This document shows positions 8,659 to 17,551 of a stretch of 64,000 bases of DNA, piece by piece. The notes under the pieces were generated by a model. The model searched no databases and was not told the origin of the DNA. It saw only the letters and a list, made by a program, of their open reading frames with translations. A program made the position numbers and the translations under genes. Origin of the DNA: Blautia sp900556555 (GTDB lineage: Bacteria > Bacillota > Clostridia > Lachnospirales > Lachnospiraceae). The stretch is from assembly GCA_964250615.1 (NCBI GenBank), contig CAXUGM010000008.1. The stretch is one strand, 5' to 3'. The stretch's first letter is position 1. Each line of letters begins with the position of its first letter.

Positions 8659-8686
8659 TTTATAAAATCTTTAGAAAGTTTATAAA
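8659..8686 (+). promoter_or_regulatory. Possible upstream htpG promoter
   Basis: TTTATA and TATAAA at 16-bp spacing, immediately upstream of the CIRCE element. If this is the active promoter, CIRCE would occupy its classical position between promoter and gene. Confidence 0.35.
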
Positions 8687-8692
8687 AGTTTG

Positions 8693-8719
8693 TTAGCACT
8701 CATCTTGTATGAGTGCTAA
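8693..8719 (+). promoter_or_regulatory. CIRCE element (HrcA operator) upstream of htpG
   Basis: TTAGCACTC, 9 nt, GAGTGCTAA: a perfect match to the CIRCE consensus, the inverted repeat bound by the heat-shock repressor HrcA. It lies 84 bp upstream of htpG. Confidence 0.95.
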
Positions 8720-8726
8720 TTTTGTC

Positions 8727-8755
8727 TTGACTTTTCTGGCTAAGGGTATTAATAT
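8727..8755 (+). promoter_or_regulatory. Sigma-A type promoter for htpG
   Basis: TTGACT, 17 bp, TAATAT, lying just downstream of CIRCE, with the start codon 48 bp further on. HrcA on CIRCE would sit at the upstream edge of this promoter rather than on its transcript. Confidence 0.6.
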
Positions 8756-8803
8756 TAATTTCAGATGAGAAAAACTTAGAAATAAAAAGGAGATGTATTT
8801 ATC

Positions 8804-10873
8804 ATGGCTAGCAAGCGTGGTACTTTATCAATTAACAGCGACAATATTCTTCCAATTATTAAAAAATGGATGTATTCCGATCATGACATTTTCTTCCGTG
8901 AATTAATTTCCAACGGATGCGATGCCATTACAAAACTGAAAAAACTGGAAGTAATGGGAGAATATTCCTTCCCGGAAAACCATAAAAATAAAATCCAGGT
9001 GATTGTAAACCCGGAAGAAAAAACTTTGAAATTCATTGATACCGGTCTTGGTATGACCGCTGATGAAGTAGAAGAATATATTACACAGATTGCATTTTCC
9101 GGTGCAACTCAGTTCCTGGAAAAATACAAAGATAAGACAAATGATGATCAGATCATCGGACATTTCGGTCTTGGATTCTATTCTGCATTTATGGTAGCAG
9201 ATGAAGTTCAGATTGATACTCTTTCTTACAAAGAAGGAGCAACCGCAGTTCACTGGTCCAGCGATGGCGGCACAGAGTACGAAATCGGTGACGGAAACAG
9301 AACCGAAGTAGGTACAGAGATTACCCTGTTCTTAAATGAAGAGAGCGTAGAATTTGCCAATGAATACCGTGCAAGAGAAATCATTGAGAAATACTGCTCT
9401 TTCATGCCAGTAGAAATCTTCTTATCCAAGGCAAATGCACCTCAGGAATATGAGACCATTGATGAGTCTGAACTGAAAGAAGACGACGTGGTAGTAGAGC
9501 ATATTCACGAAGAAGCTAAGACAGAAGAAAAGGAAAATGAAAACGGAGAAAAAGAAATCGTAGAAGTTTCTCCTGCAAAAGAAAAAGTAAAAATCAATAA
9601 ACGCCCGGTTTCTTTAAGTGACACCAATCCTCTTTGGATGAAACATCCAAATGAGTGTACAGAAGAAGAATACAAAGCATTCTATCGCAAAGTATTTATG
9701 GATTACAAAGAGCCATTATTCTGGATTCACCTGAATATGGACTATCCATTTAACTTAAAAGGTATTTTGTACTTTCCGAAAATCAATATGGAATATGAAT
9801 CCATTGAGGGAACCATTAAATTATACAACAACCAGGTATTTATCGCAGATAACATTAAAGAAGTGATTCCTGAATTCTTAATGCTGTTAAAAGGTGTTAT
9901 TGACTGTCCAGATCTGCCTCTGAATGTATCCAGAAGTGCTTTACAGAACGATGGATTTGTGAAGAAAATCTCTGATTACATCAGCAAGAAGGTAGCAGAC
10001 AAGCTTTCCGGTATGTGCAAGACAGACAGAGAAAATTATGAAAAATATTGGGATGACATTAATCCATTTATTAAATTCGGCTGCATCAGAGATGCGAAAT
10101 TCTCTGAGAGAATGATGGATTACATCTTATACAAAAACATTGACGGAAAATACCTGACCTTAGAAGACTGCATCAAAGAAAATACAAAAGAAACATCAGA
10201 AGACCAGGAAGTGGTAACTGAGGAAAATAAAGAAGAGGTTCTGGAGGAAGCAAAAGAAGAAGCAAAGAAAGAACCGGAAAAAACACCTGTATATTATGTG
10301 ACAGATGAAGTACAGCAGAGCCAGTACATCAATATGTTTAAAGAACAGGGACAGGATGCCGTGATCTTGAAACATAACATTGATTCTGCTTTTATCTCTC
10401 ATGTAGAGCAGATGAAAGAAACAGTAAAATTCCTCCGCATTGATGCAGATGTGAATGAAGCAGTCAAAGAAGATGGAAAGAATCTGGAAGAAGAAACCAA
10501 GACACTTTCAGAAGTGTTTAAGAAAGCTCTGAACAAGGACAATCTGACTGTGAAAGTGGAAAGTCTGAAAAACGAAAATGTTTCTTCTATGATGACCATT
10601 TCTGAAGAAAACCGCCGTATGCAGGAAATGATGAAAATGTACAACATGTACGGTATGGATCCATCTATGTTCGGCGGACAGGAGACACTGGTATTAAATG
10701 CCAACAACAAACTGGTTCAGTATGTACTGGAAAATAAAGACGGAGAAAACACCAAGGTACTCTGCGAACAGCTCTATGACCTGGCTCTTATCAGCCACAG
10801 ACAGCTGACACCAGAAGAAATGACAAAATTCGTTGCAAGAAGCAATGAAATCATGCTCATGCTGGCAAAATAA
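8804..10873 (+). CDS. htpG: Molecular chaperone HtpG (Hsp90)
   Basis: ATP-dependent cytosolic chaperone dimer. The N-terminal GHKL ATPase domain contains E-L-I-S-N-G-C-D-A with Glu33, Asn37 and Asp40, D-T-G-L-G-M-T, and the lid motif G-H-F-G-L-G-F-Y-S. The middle domain has the conserved N-V-S-R-S region, with the catalytic-loop Arg, near residue 380. At 689 aa it is longer than E. coli HtpG, due to two Glu/Lys-rich insertions (about 225-265 and 465-490). There is no C-terminal EEVD, as expected for bacteria. The ribosome binding site is AAAAGGAG. It is monocistronic between the CIRCE-controlled promoter region and a terminator. Confidence 0.95.
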   Translation: MASKRGTLSINSDNILPIIKKWMYSDHDIFFRELISNGCDAITKLKKLEVMGEYSFPENHKNKIQVIVNPEEKTLKFIDTGLGMTADEVEEYITQIAFSGATQFLEKYKDKTNDDQIIGHFGLGFYSAFMVADEVQIDTLSYKEGATAVHWSSDGGTEYEIGDGNRTEVGTEITLFLNEESVEFANEYRAREIIEKYCSFMPVEIFLSKANAPQEYETIDESELKEDDVVVEHIHEEAKTEEKENENGEKEIVEVSPAKEKVKINKRPVSLSDTNPLWMKHPNECTEEEYKAFYRKVFMDYKEPLFWIHLNMDYPFNLKGILYFPKINMEYESIEGTIKLYNNQVFIADNIKEVIPEFLMLLKGVIDCPDLPLNVSRSALQNDGFVKKISDYISKKVADKLSGMCKTDRENYEKYWDDINPFIKFGCIRDAKFSERMMDYILYKNIDGKYLTLEDCIKENTKETSEDQEVVTEENKEEVLEEAKEEAKKEPEKTPVYYVTDEVQQSQYINMFKEQGQDAVILKHNIDSAFISHVEQMKETVKFLRIDADVNEAVKEDGKNLEEETKTLSEVFKKALNKDNLTVKVESLKNENVSSMMTISEENRRMQEMMKMYNMYGMDPSMFGGQETLVLNANNKLVQYVLENKDGENTKVLCEQLYDLALISHRQLTPEEMTKFVARSNEIMLMLAK

Positions 10874-10923
10874 ACAGTATGAAGAAACAATAGAAGATGT
10901 GAAAGTGAGAAAAGGAGATGAAC

Positions 10924-10970
10924 AGGCAGGATATGTCCCCATAAATAAAAGGGAAGGCATCCTGCCTTTT
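10924..10970 (+). terminator. Rho-independent terminator of htpG
   Basis: AGGCAGGAT and ATCCTGCCT form a 9-bp stem, with an inner TCCCC/GGG pairing, ending in TTTT. Confidence 0.8.
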
Positions 10971-11011
10971 CACATGGAAATCTCTAGATATTGCCAGTGC
11001 AATAAGGGAAA

Positions 11012-11524
11012 CTAAAGAAAAAAACGACTCATATCAACCCCTTCCAGGGTCAGCAGTTTCACCTTTTTATCCATGCCGCCTGCATACCCGGTGAGGCTGC
11101 CATTGGTTCCCACAACCCGGTGACAGGGAACCAGAATGGAAATTTTGTTGTGCCCCACAGCCCCGCCTACTGCCTGGGCAGACATATGCGGGATACCTTT
11201 TTGAAAGGCAATCTGTCTGGCAATTTCTCCATAGGTCATGGTTTTTCCGTAGGGAATGGAGCATAAGATTTTCCACACCATTTTCTGGAAATCCGTGCCG
11301 AGAAAGTGCAGAGGAATCGTAAAATCCGGCTCTTTTCCAGAAAAGTAAATGGTAAGCCAGCGTTTGGTTTCCTTTATAACAGGAACTTCTTTTTCCTCAA
11401 AAGGTTCCTTTAAGGAAGGAGGAAAATATTTCTGCCCCTCAAACCAGATGCCTGTTAATCCAAGGTTATCTGCGGATAAAAGGAGCTTCCCCAGGGGTGA
11501 TTCACAGTGACTGATATATTGCAT
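11012..11524 (-). CDS. ogt: Methylated-DNA--[protein]-cysteine S-methyltransferase
   Basis: Suicide DNA-repair protein that removes methyl groups from O6-methylguanine or O4-methylthymine onto its own cysteine. The active-site motif V-P-C-H-R-V-V-G holds the acceptor Cys134. The upstream helix-turn-helix includes G-K-T-M-T-Y-G-E-I-A, and the N-terminal RNase H-like domain starts M-Q-Y-I-S. At 170 aa it is the single-domain Ogt form without an Ada domain. It is followed on the same strand (upstream in transcription) by nudC and a DUF5721 gene, suggesting a small repair/house-cleaning cluster. Confidence 0.92.
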   Translation of the reverse strand: MQYISHCESPLGKLLLSADNLGLTGIWFEGQKYFPPSLKEPFEEKEVPVIKETKRWLTIYFSGKEPDFTIPLHFLGTDFQKMVWKILCSIPYGKTMTYGEIARQIAFQKGIPHMSAQAVGGAVGHNKISILVPCHRVVGTNGSLTGYAGGMDKKVKLLTLEGVDMSRFFL

Positions 11525-11557
11525 GATACGCCTCCTCTTTTGCGAAGTAAAAAGCTT

Positions 11558-12397
11558 TTAAGCATCCAGGCCTTTTTTGAATTGCAGCATCATTTCCCTG
11601 GTAAGGCTTACATCGTAATCCTCATAAGGAATTTCTTTCCGTTCAAACCATTCTGCTACAGCCAGTTCTGTTTCATCCAGGGTAATCTGGTCATCTCCAT
11701 CCAGGTCACAGTAAAAACCAGACAGGAGACTGCCGGAGAGTGCCCAGGGCTGGCTTTTATAATAATGGATGTTTTTGACTCTCAGACCAACTTCTTCCAT
11801 GACTTCCCGCTTAACCGTTTCTTCCAGTGTTTCGCCGATCTCTGCAAATCCGGCAATGAGAGCGTACCGGGTGTGGTTTCGACCGGCATACTTGGAGAGC
11901 AGGAGTCTTTCTCCATTTCGCACAGCCACGATCACAGCCGGAGAAATTCTGGGATACTGGGTATTGCCGCACGCAGGGCAGAGCATCATCCGCTCTTTTT
12001 TGTCATGTACATTTTCATGACCGCAGGCACCGCAGAAGCGGTGGGTCTGATACCAGGTAAAGAGATGGAAACCAGTAATCAGGGCAAAAGCATGCTTGCG
12101 TGGGCCAAGTGTCCGGAATACAGAGACATCCTCCATGGCAAAGCCAGGTGCCCACTCAGGACAAAAGGAAGGAATCAGATAATAACGGGTTTCATCAATG
12201 GAGAACAAATAGAGATAGTGTTCATAAATATCAGGGACAGCTGCCTCCACATCACCAAAGGAGGGAAATGTGAGCAAATCGTGAGAAGTATGTACCAGAG
12301 CAGCATGCTTTTCATAGTATAAAATGCAGTCTGTCTTTTTAGGTGGAACCGGCTGGTATTCATTGTGAAAAATATGATTTTCTAAGTCTTGAATCAT
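11558..12397 (-). CDS. nudC: NAD(+) diphosphatase / RNA decapping Nudix hydrolase
   Basis: Cleaves NADH/NAD to NMNH and AMP, and in NudC homologues removes NAD caps from RNA 5' ends. The four-cysteine zinc ribbon (C-G-A-C ... C-P-A-C) lies at about 118-142. The Nudix box G-F-A-E-I-G-E ... R-E-V-M-E-E-V-G lies at about 193-215, and the NudC-specific S-Q-P-W motif follows about 17 residues later. It is 279 aa, the usual length with the N-terminal NudC domain present. It is convergent with nothing and lies between ogt and the DUF5721 gene, all on the minus strand. Confidence 0.93.
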   Translation of the reverse strand: MIQDLENHIFHNEYQPVPPKKTDCILYYEKHAALVHTSHDLLTFPSFGDVEAAVPDIYEHYLYLFSIDETRYYLIPSFCPEWAPGFAMEDVSVFRTLGPRKHAFALITGFHLFTWYQTHRFCGACGHENVHDKKERMMLCPACGNTQYPRISPAVIVAVRNGERLLLSKYAGRNHTRYALIAGFAEIGETLEETVKREVMEEVGLRVKNIHYYKSQPWALSGSLLSGFYCDLDGDDQITLDETELAVAEWFERKEIPYEDYDVSLTREMMLQFKKGLDA

Positions 12398-12424
12398 AAG
12401 TAAATGCTCCTGTTCATAAAATGC

Positions 12425-12934
12425 TTATAATTGTTCGTAAGGAATTTTTTGATGCCGGAAGAATTTCTGAATCAGCTCATCCCACACATGCTCCAGCGTT
12501 TTGTCCAGAGTAAACGTTTTTATGGAAGTCCCTGTGGTGCAGGTGAGGTGGGTTCCGTCATACTGGAAATTTACGAAAAGCCCGAAGATTTCTTCTTTGG
12601 TAAGTCCTGTGGGATGATCCCGCAGCAGCTTTTCTACATTCTTCTGAGAAAGTAGAAATACAATTTTAAAGTGAAGGGGTGTTTTTTTCCCTTTCATGAT
12701 GGAAAAGCAAAGGGGTTTTAAATCCCTCCAGAGAGCATAAGTTCTGCCTTCTGCATCTAAAGCTTCTTTTTCTTCTGTGTCGAAAAAATCAGGGTGGAGT
12801 GCACCATCCAGGGTATAAGTGACGGAAGTGGTAATGGATGCTTCAGACAGCCAGAATGGGTCGAAGGCATTTCCAATCAAAAGTTTTGACATAAAGTCTT
12901 TAATATCTAACATCTGTAATGCAATCATGATCAT
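12425..12934 (-). CDS. DUF5721 family protein
   Basis: A 169-aa protein whose N-terminus (A-L-Q-M-L-D-I-K-D-F-M-S-K-L-L) and T-T-S-V-T-Y-T-L-D-G motif are those of the DUF5721 family, which is widespread in Lachnospiraceae. It is soluble, with no signal peptide; the C-terminal half looks like mixed beta structure. Two ATGs six bases apart can serve as start, with AAGGA upstream of both. It is first of a minus-strand run with nudC and ogt. The molecular function is unknown in the family. Confidence 0.75.
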   Translation of the reverse strand: MIMIALQMLDIKDFMSKLLIGNAFDPFWLSEASITTSVTYTLDGALHPDFFDTEEKEALDAEGRTYALWRDLKPLCFSIMKGKKTPLHFKIVFLLSQKNVEKLLRDHPTGLTKEEIFGLFVNFQYDGTHLTCTTGTSIKTFTLDKTLEHVWDELIQKFFRHQKIPYEQL

Positions 12935-13028
12935 CGTTCCTTCATTGCGTGAATTTTAAGTATAAAATCAAAGATACTAACAGTATAAACGAAAAAGAAA
13001 AAAAATCCCAGTGTTTTTGGGAAAAACC

Positions 13029-13057
13029 TTTTCAAATGGTGTGATATATGTTATTAT
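13029..13057 (+). promoter_or_regulatory. Promoter for the DegV-family gene
   Basis: TTTTCA, 17 bp, TATTAT, ending 40 bp before the start codon. Confidence 0.45.
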
Positions 13058-13097
13058 AAAACATAGTATTAAAAACTACATAAAGAGGTTGTGTGAA

Positions 13098-13937
13098 ATG
13101 AATTATAAAATTGTAATAGACAGTTGTGGAGAATTATTAGAGAGATGGAAAGAAGATGAGCGTATTGAAAGTGTACCGCTCACACTGACCGTAGAAGGAG
13201 AAGATATCGTAGATGACGAAACCTTTGACCAAGCATCATTTTTGAAAAAAGTGGCGGACAGTCCAAATTGTCCAAAGTCTTCCTGTCCTTCTCCGGAGCG
13301 TTATATGCAGGCATATGACTGCGGAGCAGACCATGTATATGCAGTAACATTATCTGCGAACCTCAGTGGTTCCTACAATAGTGCAGTTCTTGGCAAAAAT
13401 CTGCTTTTAGATGAGAAGCCGGGACAGAAGATTCATGTTTTTGATTCCCGTTCTGCATCTGTAGGAGAATCTCTCATTGCCTTAAAAATTGAGGAATGTG
13501 AGAATCAGGGGATGGAGTTTGAGCAGGTGGTAGAGACTGTGGAAGCCTATATTGAATCCCAGAATACTTATTTTGTCCTGGAGAATCTGGAAACCCTTAG
13601 AAAAAACGGCAGACTCAGTAATTTAAAAGCCTTTGTGGCATCTGCCCTGAAAATTAAACCAGTTATGGGGGCAACACCAGAGGGCACGATTGTTCAGTTA
13701 GATCAGGCAAGGGGAATCAACAAAGCTCTGATGAAAATGGTAGATTATATTGCCGAAGGTGCCAAAGACAGTGAGAATAAGGTGCTGGCAATCAGCCACT
13801 GTAACTGTCCTGAGAGAGCAGAAATTGTAAAAGAAGCAATCTTAAAGAGAATTTCCGTAAAGGATGTATTCGTGCTGGATACTGCGGGAGTCAGCACCAT
13901 GTATGCTAATGATGGTGGTATTATTGTAGTAATATAA
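13098..13937 (+). CDS. DegV family fatty-acid-binding protein
   Basis: DegV proteins (FakB type) bind a single fatty acid; the best-studied members present it to the FakA kinase so that it enters phospholipid synthesis as acyl phosphate. The motif L-S-A-N-L-S-G-S-Y-N-S-A holds the Ser that contacts the carboxylate, and the N-terminus has the K-I-V-I-D-S-C-G-E variant of the usual I-(V/I)-T-D-S. The frame is open further upstream to 13011, but the ATG at 13098 after AAAGAGG aligns with family starts and gives 279 aa, the normal size. It is a single gene between promoter and terminator. Confidence 0.87.
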   Translation: MNYKIVIDSCGELLERWKEDERIESVPLTLTVEGEDIVDDETFDQASFLKKVADSPNCPKSSCPSPERYMQAYDCGADHVYAVTLSANLSGSYNSAVLGKNLLLDEKPGQKIHVFDSRSASVGESLIALKIEECENQGMEFEQVVETVEAYIESQNTYFVLENLETLRKNGRLSNLKAFVASALKIKPVMGATPEGTIVQLDQARGINKALMKMVDYIAEGAKDSENKVLAISHCNCPERAEIVKEAILKRISVKDVFVLDTAGVSTMYANDGGIIVVI

Positions 13938-13954
13938 GAAAATAAGGGGAAGAC

Positions 13955-14006
13955 CAAAAAACCTTCGAACTGATAGATGGGTATTTATCAGTCCGAAGGT
14001 TTTTTT
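13955..14006 (+). terminator. Rho-independent terminator of the DegV gene
   Basis: AAACCTTCG(A)ACTGATA and TATCAGT(C)CGAAGGTTT form a long stem with a 9-nt loop, followed by seven T. It also insulates the following dpa operon from read-through. Confidence 0.88.
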
Positions 14007-14046
14007 GTACCTGAACACAGTGCTGTATCTGTGGAAACAGAAGAAC

Positions 14047-14073
14047 ACCAAGTTTTTAAACCTGCATACCATA
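14047..14073 (+). promoter_or_regulatory. Sigma-K-like promoter upstream of dpaAB
   Basis: The -10 sequence CATACCATA (14065-14073) matches the sigma-K consensus CATANNNTA exactly, and an AC dinucleotide lies 16 bp upstream as the short sigma-K -35. It is 22 bp before the dpaA start. The spoVF (dpaAB) operon is known to be mother-cell, sigma-K transcribed in Bacillus; the site here is an inference from sequence. Confidence 0.6.
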
Positions 14074-14095
14074 AAAGAAAAAGGCATTTGTAAGA

Positions 14096-14998
14096 TTGTT
14101 GAAAACAAGTTTATATAAAGCAGCCGTTCTTGGCGGTGATCTGCGTCAGGTTTATCTGGCGGAAACTTTGGCAGAACATGGGATATCCGTCAGCGTTTAT
14201 GGAGTATGTCAGGCATGCTCATATTCTGGGATTCAAGAAGCATCCAGTCTCTGTGAGGCATTGAACGAAACGGATATAGTTGCTGCACCGGTTCCCTTTT
14301 ATCGAAATGGCTCCATACCGGGGAGTGAAAGCTGTCCAGACCTTACGGGAAAAAATCTTCTGAATAGAATGAAGCCGGAATCCATTCTTTTTGCCGGGGC
14401 AATTCCAGAGGAGATTCAAAAACAGGCAGAAGAGAGACGGATTCAATGTATAGATTTTCTACAGGAACAATCGATTATTACCCAAAATACCATTGCAGCA
14501 GCAGAGGGAATTCTTGCAGAAGCAATTACAAGGAGCCCCAGGTCTTTATTTCAGAGCCATTGCCTGGTTCTGGGTTATGGAACCTGTGGGAGTATCCTGG
14601 TATCGTATCTGAAAAGACTGGGTTGCCATGTGACGGTTTATGAGAAGGAGAAAGTACGCTCTTTGCGTGCACAGATAACGGCAGACAGGAGTGTTTGTCA
14701 GGAAAGGCTGCCGGAAATTTTAAAAGAAGCAGATTTTATCTTCAATACCGCTCCTGCTATGGTTTTGCCAAAAGCCGTGCTTGGCTATGTCAGGAAGAAC
14801 TGCCTGATTCTGGATCTGGCCTCTGCACCGGGGGGAGTGGACTATGAGGCGGCAGAGGAGATGGGAATTGAAGCTGTATTGCTCCCAGGTCTTCCCGGAA
14901 AATATGCACCTGCTTCTTTGGGGGAGTGTATAGCAAAGAAGATGATAGAAAGTTTCCGGCAAAACATGAAAAGAAAAGAAGAATTGGAGGGGGAGTAA
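14096..14998 (+). CDS. dpaA: Dipicolinate synthase subunit A
   Basis: With DpaB it oxidises dihydrodipicolinate to dipicolinic acid, the calcium-chelating spore-core solute that gives heat resistance; it acts in the mother cell. The protein has an N-terminal region (A-A-V-L-G-G-D-L-R-Q) and a C-terminal Rossmann nucleotide-binding domain with V-L-G-Y-G-T-C-G at about 156-163. The late motifs D-L-A-S-A-P-G-G-V and L-P-G-L-P-G-K-Y-A-P are typical of DpaA. It is 300 aa, normal. The start must be TTG, since no ATG is available in frame after the upstream stop; the ribosome binding site is weak (AAAAAGG at 12 bp), which may limit expression. It is joined to dpaB with one base between. Confidence 0.9.
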   Translation: MLKTSLYKAAVLGGDLRQVYLAETLAEHGISVSVYGVCQACSYSGIQEASSLCEALNETDIVAAPVPFYRNGSIPGSESCPDLTGKNLLNRMKPESILFAGAIPEEIQKQAEERRIQCIDFLQEQSIITQNTIAAAEGILAEAITRSPRSLFQSHCLVLGYGTCGSILVSYLKRLGCHVTVYEKEKVRSLRAQITADRSVCQERLPEILKEADFIFNTAPAMVLPKAVLGYVRKNCLILDLASAPGGVDYEAAEEMGIEAVLLPGLPGKYAPASLGECIAKKMIESFRQNMKRKEELEGE

Positions 14999-14999
14999 A

Positions 15000-15578
15000 A
15001 TGGAATTGCAGGGAAAGAAAATCGGAGTTGCATTTACAGGTTCTTTTTGCACCTATGAACGTGTATTTATAGAATTAAAAAATCTGGTACAGGAGGGGGC
15101 ACAGGTACAGACTATTTTTTCCAGTGCGGCACAGAGCATTGACAGCCGTTTCGGAAACGCAGAAGATTTCGTAAAAAAAGCAGAAAAGATTACGGGGATT
15201 GCCCCTATGCTCAACATAGCCCAGGCAGAACCCATTGGACCAAAGGGGCTGTTGGATTTGTTAGTGATTCTTCCCTGTACGGGAAACACCATTGCAAAAC
15301 TGGCAAATGGTATCACAGATAGCCCGGTGCTTATGGCAGCAAAGGCTCATCTAAGAAATGAAAAACCATTACTTTTATCTATTTCTACCAACGATGCACT
15401 GGGAATGAACATGAAAAATATCGGGCTTTTGTTAAATGCAAAGCATGTGTATTTTGTTCCTTTTGGGCAGGATCATGCAGAGAAAAAGCCAAATTCCATG
15501 ATTGCACATACAGAGCTTCTGGTTCCGGCGGCAAAGGCTGCCCTGGAAGGAAAACAATACCAGCCGGTCATTCAGTAA
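15000..15578 (+). CDS. dpaB: Dipicolinate synthase subunit B
   Basis: Flavoprotein-like partner of DpaA in dipicolinate synthesis during sporulation. The N-terminus K-K-I-G-V-A-F-T-G-S-F-C-T matches the flavoprotein (UbiX-like) fold of DpaB, and P-C-T-G-N-T-I-A-K-L-A is the conserved P-loop-like turn. It is 192 aa, the normal length. It starts one base after the dpaA stop, with the ribosome binding site GGAGGGGGAG in the dpaA tail, so translation is coupled. An asnB gene follows after 24 bp without a visible terminator. Confidence 0.92.
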   Translation: MELQGKKIGVAFTGSFCTYERVFIELKNLVQEGAQVQTIFSSAAQSIDSRFGNAEDFVKKAEKITGIAPMLNIAQAEPIGPKGLLDLLVILPCTGNTIAKLANGITDSPVLMAAKAHLRNEKPLLLSISTNDALGMNMKNIGLLLNAKHVYFVPFGQDHAEKKPNSMIAHTELLVPAAKAALEGKQYQPVIQ

Positions 15579-15602
15579 TGCTTAGAAAAAAGGAGAGAGA
15601 CT

Positions 15603-17453
15603 ATGTGTGGAATTGCAGGATTTTGCAGTGATCAGGTGATTTATGATCAGGAGAAGGAAAAGTGGAAAACCATTTTGCAGAATATGAATCAGGCACAGAA
15701 GAGAAGAGGGCCGGATGAGGATGGATGGTATCTTTCCAGCCATTGCGGTATGGCACATGTGAGACTGTCGGTGATTGACCTTGAGACAGGGCAGCAGCCC
15801 ATGACAAGAACCAGACAGGGACATACCTGTACTCTGGTTATGAATGGGGAAATCTACAACATGCATGAATTGAGAAAAGAACTGGAAAACCTTGGTGTGG
15901 AGTTTGAAACCAGCAGTGATACAGAAGTCATGCTCTTGGGATATCTGGTGTACGGAGAGGAAGTTCTTTCTCGTTTAAACGGAATCTTCGCTGCTGCTCT
16001 GTGGGATGAAGAAAAAGAAACGTTATTTTTGTTTCGGGATCGTGTAGGCGTGAAACCTTTGTTTTATACAAGGACAAAAGACAGTCTGGTTTATGCATCA
16101 GAAATCAAAGGATTATTGCAGTATCCGGGGATAAAAGCCAGAGTAGACGAGGAGGGACTATGCGAAATATTTGCTCTGGGACCAGCGAAAACTTATGGAA
16201 AAGGAGTGTTTCAAGATGTCAGGGAGGTGCTTCCCGGGCATTACCTCACCTTTTCACATGGGGTCCTGAAAGAACATGGTTACTGGAAATTAGAAAGCCA
16301 CAGACACGAAGATTCTTTTGAAAAGACTGTAGAGAAAACAGCCTGGCTGGTAGAAGATGCTGTGAAAAAACAAATGCTGTCCGATGTTCCCATCAGTACC
16401 TTTCTGTCAGGAGGTGTGGACAGCAGCCTGGTCACCGCTATCTGTGCCAGGGAACTGGAAAAACAGGGAGCTGTGCTGGATACCTATTCCTTTGATTTTC
16501 AGGGGAATCAGCAGTATTTCCAGGCAAATTCCTTTCAGCCCAGTCAGGATCGGCCCTGGGTAGAAAAAATGGTAAAAGAATTTCATACCAACCATCATTT
16601 TCTGGAATGTGATAACCAGAACCTGCTGGAAAATCTGTATAGAGCAGTGGATGCCAGAGACCTTCCCTGTATGGCAGATGTGGAGTCTTCCATGCTTTAT
16701 TTCTGTTCCCAGGTGGTGAAACAGAATAAGGTAGCTCTCACCGGGGAATGTGCCGATGAAATCTTCGGAGGATATCCCTGGTTTCATACAAAAGAAGCGT
16801 TTCAGATGTCAGCATTTCCCTGGTCGCCGGATATGAAGGTGCGTCAGACCCTGCTTTCAGAGGAAGTGATTCACAGCCTTCCCATGGAGGCATATGCCAG
16901 AGCTGCTTACGAGAAAACCATCCAAGAAACACCGGTTCTGGAAGGCGAAAGCCAGGAAGAAAAAAGAAGAAGGGAGATTGCCTACCTGAATCTGAAATGG
17001 TTTATGGTGACACTTTTGGACCGGATGGACCGCACCAGCATGTATTCCGGATTGGAAGCCAGAGTACCTCTGGCAGATTACCGGATTATTGAATATGTAT
17101 GGAATGTTCCATGGGAAATGAAGTGCAGGAACGGTGTAGTAAAAGGCTTGCTGCGTCATGCAGGGGAAGGAAAATTGCCAAGAGAAGTATTATGGAGAAA
17201 GAAAAGCCCTTATCCAAAAACCTATCATCCACAGTATGAAGCCATGCTGGGAGAACAGTTAAAAGAAGTATTGGCAAATCCTAATGCCCCGGTACGCCAG
17301 TTCCTGGATAGGAAAAAGGTGCAACAGTTTCTGGACAGTCCAAAGGATTACGGAAAACCATGGTACGGGCAGCTTATGGCGGGGCCGCAGATGCTGGCTT
17401 ATATGCTCCAGGTGAATTATTGGATGGAGAAGTATGGGGTGGAAGTGGTGTAA
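15603..17453 (+). CDS. asnB: Asparagine synthase (glutamine-hydrolysing)
   Basis: Converts aspartate, glutamine and ATP to asparagine and glutamate. The N-terminal class II glutamine amidotransferase domain has Cys2 exposed after Met removal (M-C-G-I-A-G-F). The C-terminal synthetase domain has the PPi-loop S-G-G-V-D-S near residue 270 and E-C-A-D-E-I-F-G-G-Y near 380. It is 616 aa, matching the AsnB/AsnO type of Firmicutes. It follows dpaB by 24 bp, so it may belong to a sporulation transcript, as asnO does in Bacillus; that is inference from position. A terminator follows directly. Confidence 0.93.
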   Translation: MCGIAGFCSDQVIYDQEKEKWKTILQNMNQAQKRRGPDEDGWYLSSHCGMAHVRLSVIDLETGQQPMTRTRQGHTCTLVMNGEIYNMHELRKELENLGVEFETSSDTEVMLLGYLVYGEEVLSRLNGIFAAALWDEEKETLFLFRDRVGVKPLFYTRTKDSLVYASEIKGLLQYPGIKARVDEEGLCEIFALGPAKTYGKGVFQDVREVLPGHYLTFSHGVLKEHGYWKLESHRHEDSFEKTVEKTAWLVEDAVKKQMLSDVPISTFLSGGVDSSLVTAICARELEKQGAVLDTYSFDFQGNQQYFQANSFQPSQDRPWVEKMVKEFHTNHHFLECDNQNLLENLYRAVDARDLPCMADVESSMLYFCSQVVKQNKVALTGECADEIFGGYPWFHTKEAFQMSAFPWSPDMKVRQTLLSEEVIHSLPMEAYARAAYEKTIQETPVLEGESQEEKRRREIAYLNLKWFMVTLLDRMDRTSMYSGLEARVPLADYRIIEYVWNVPWEMKCRNGVVKGLLRHAGEGKLPREVLWRKKSPYPKTYHPQYEAMLGEQLKEVLANPNAPVRQFLDRKKVQQFLDSPKDYGKPWYGQLMAGPQMLAYMLQVNYWMEKYGVEVV

Positions 17454-17470
17454 GGTATCAATTTGAGTAT

Positions 17471-17504
17471 CGCTCAGAGGAGTAAATCTTCTGGGCGTTT
17501 TTTT
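17471..17504 (+). terminator. Rho-independent terminator after asnB
   Basis: CGCTCAGAGGA pairs with TCTTCTGGGCG, including G-U pairs, followed by seven T. Confidence 0.8.
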
Positions 17505-17551
17505 GTGATATAAGGCTGTTTTTTATTCAAAAAATTTTTTTGAAAATGGCT

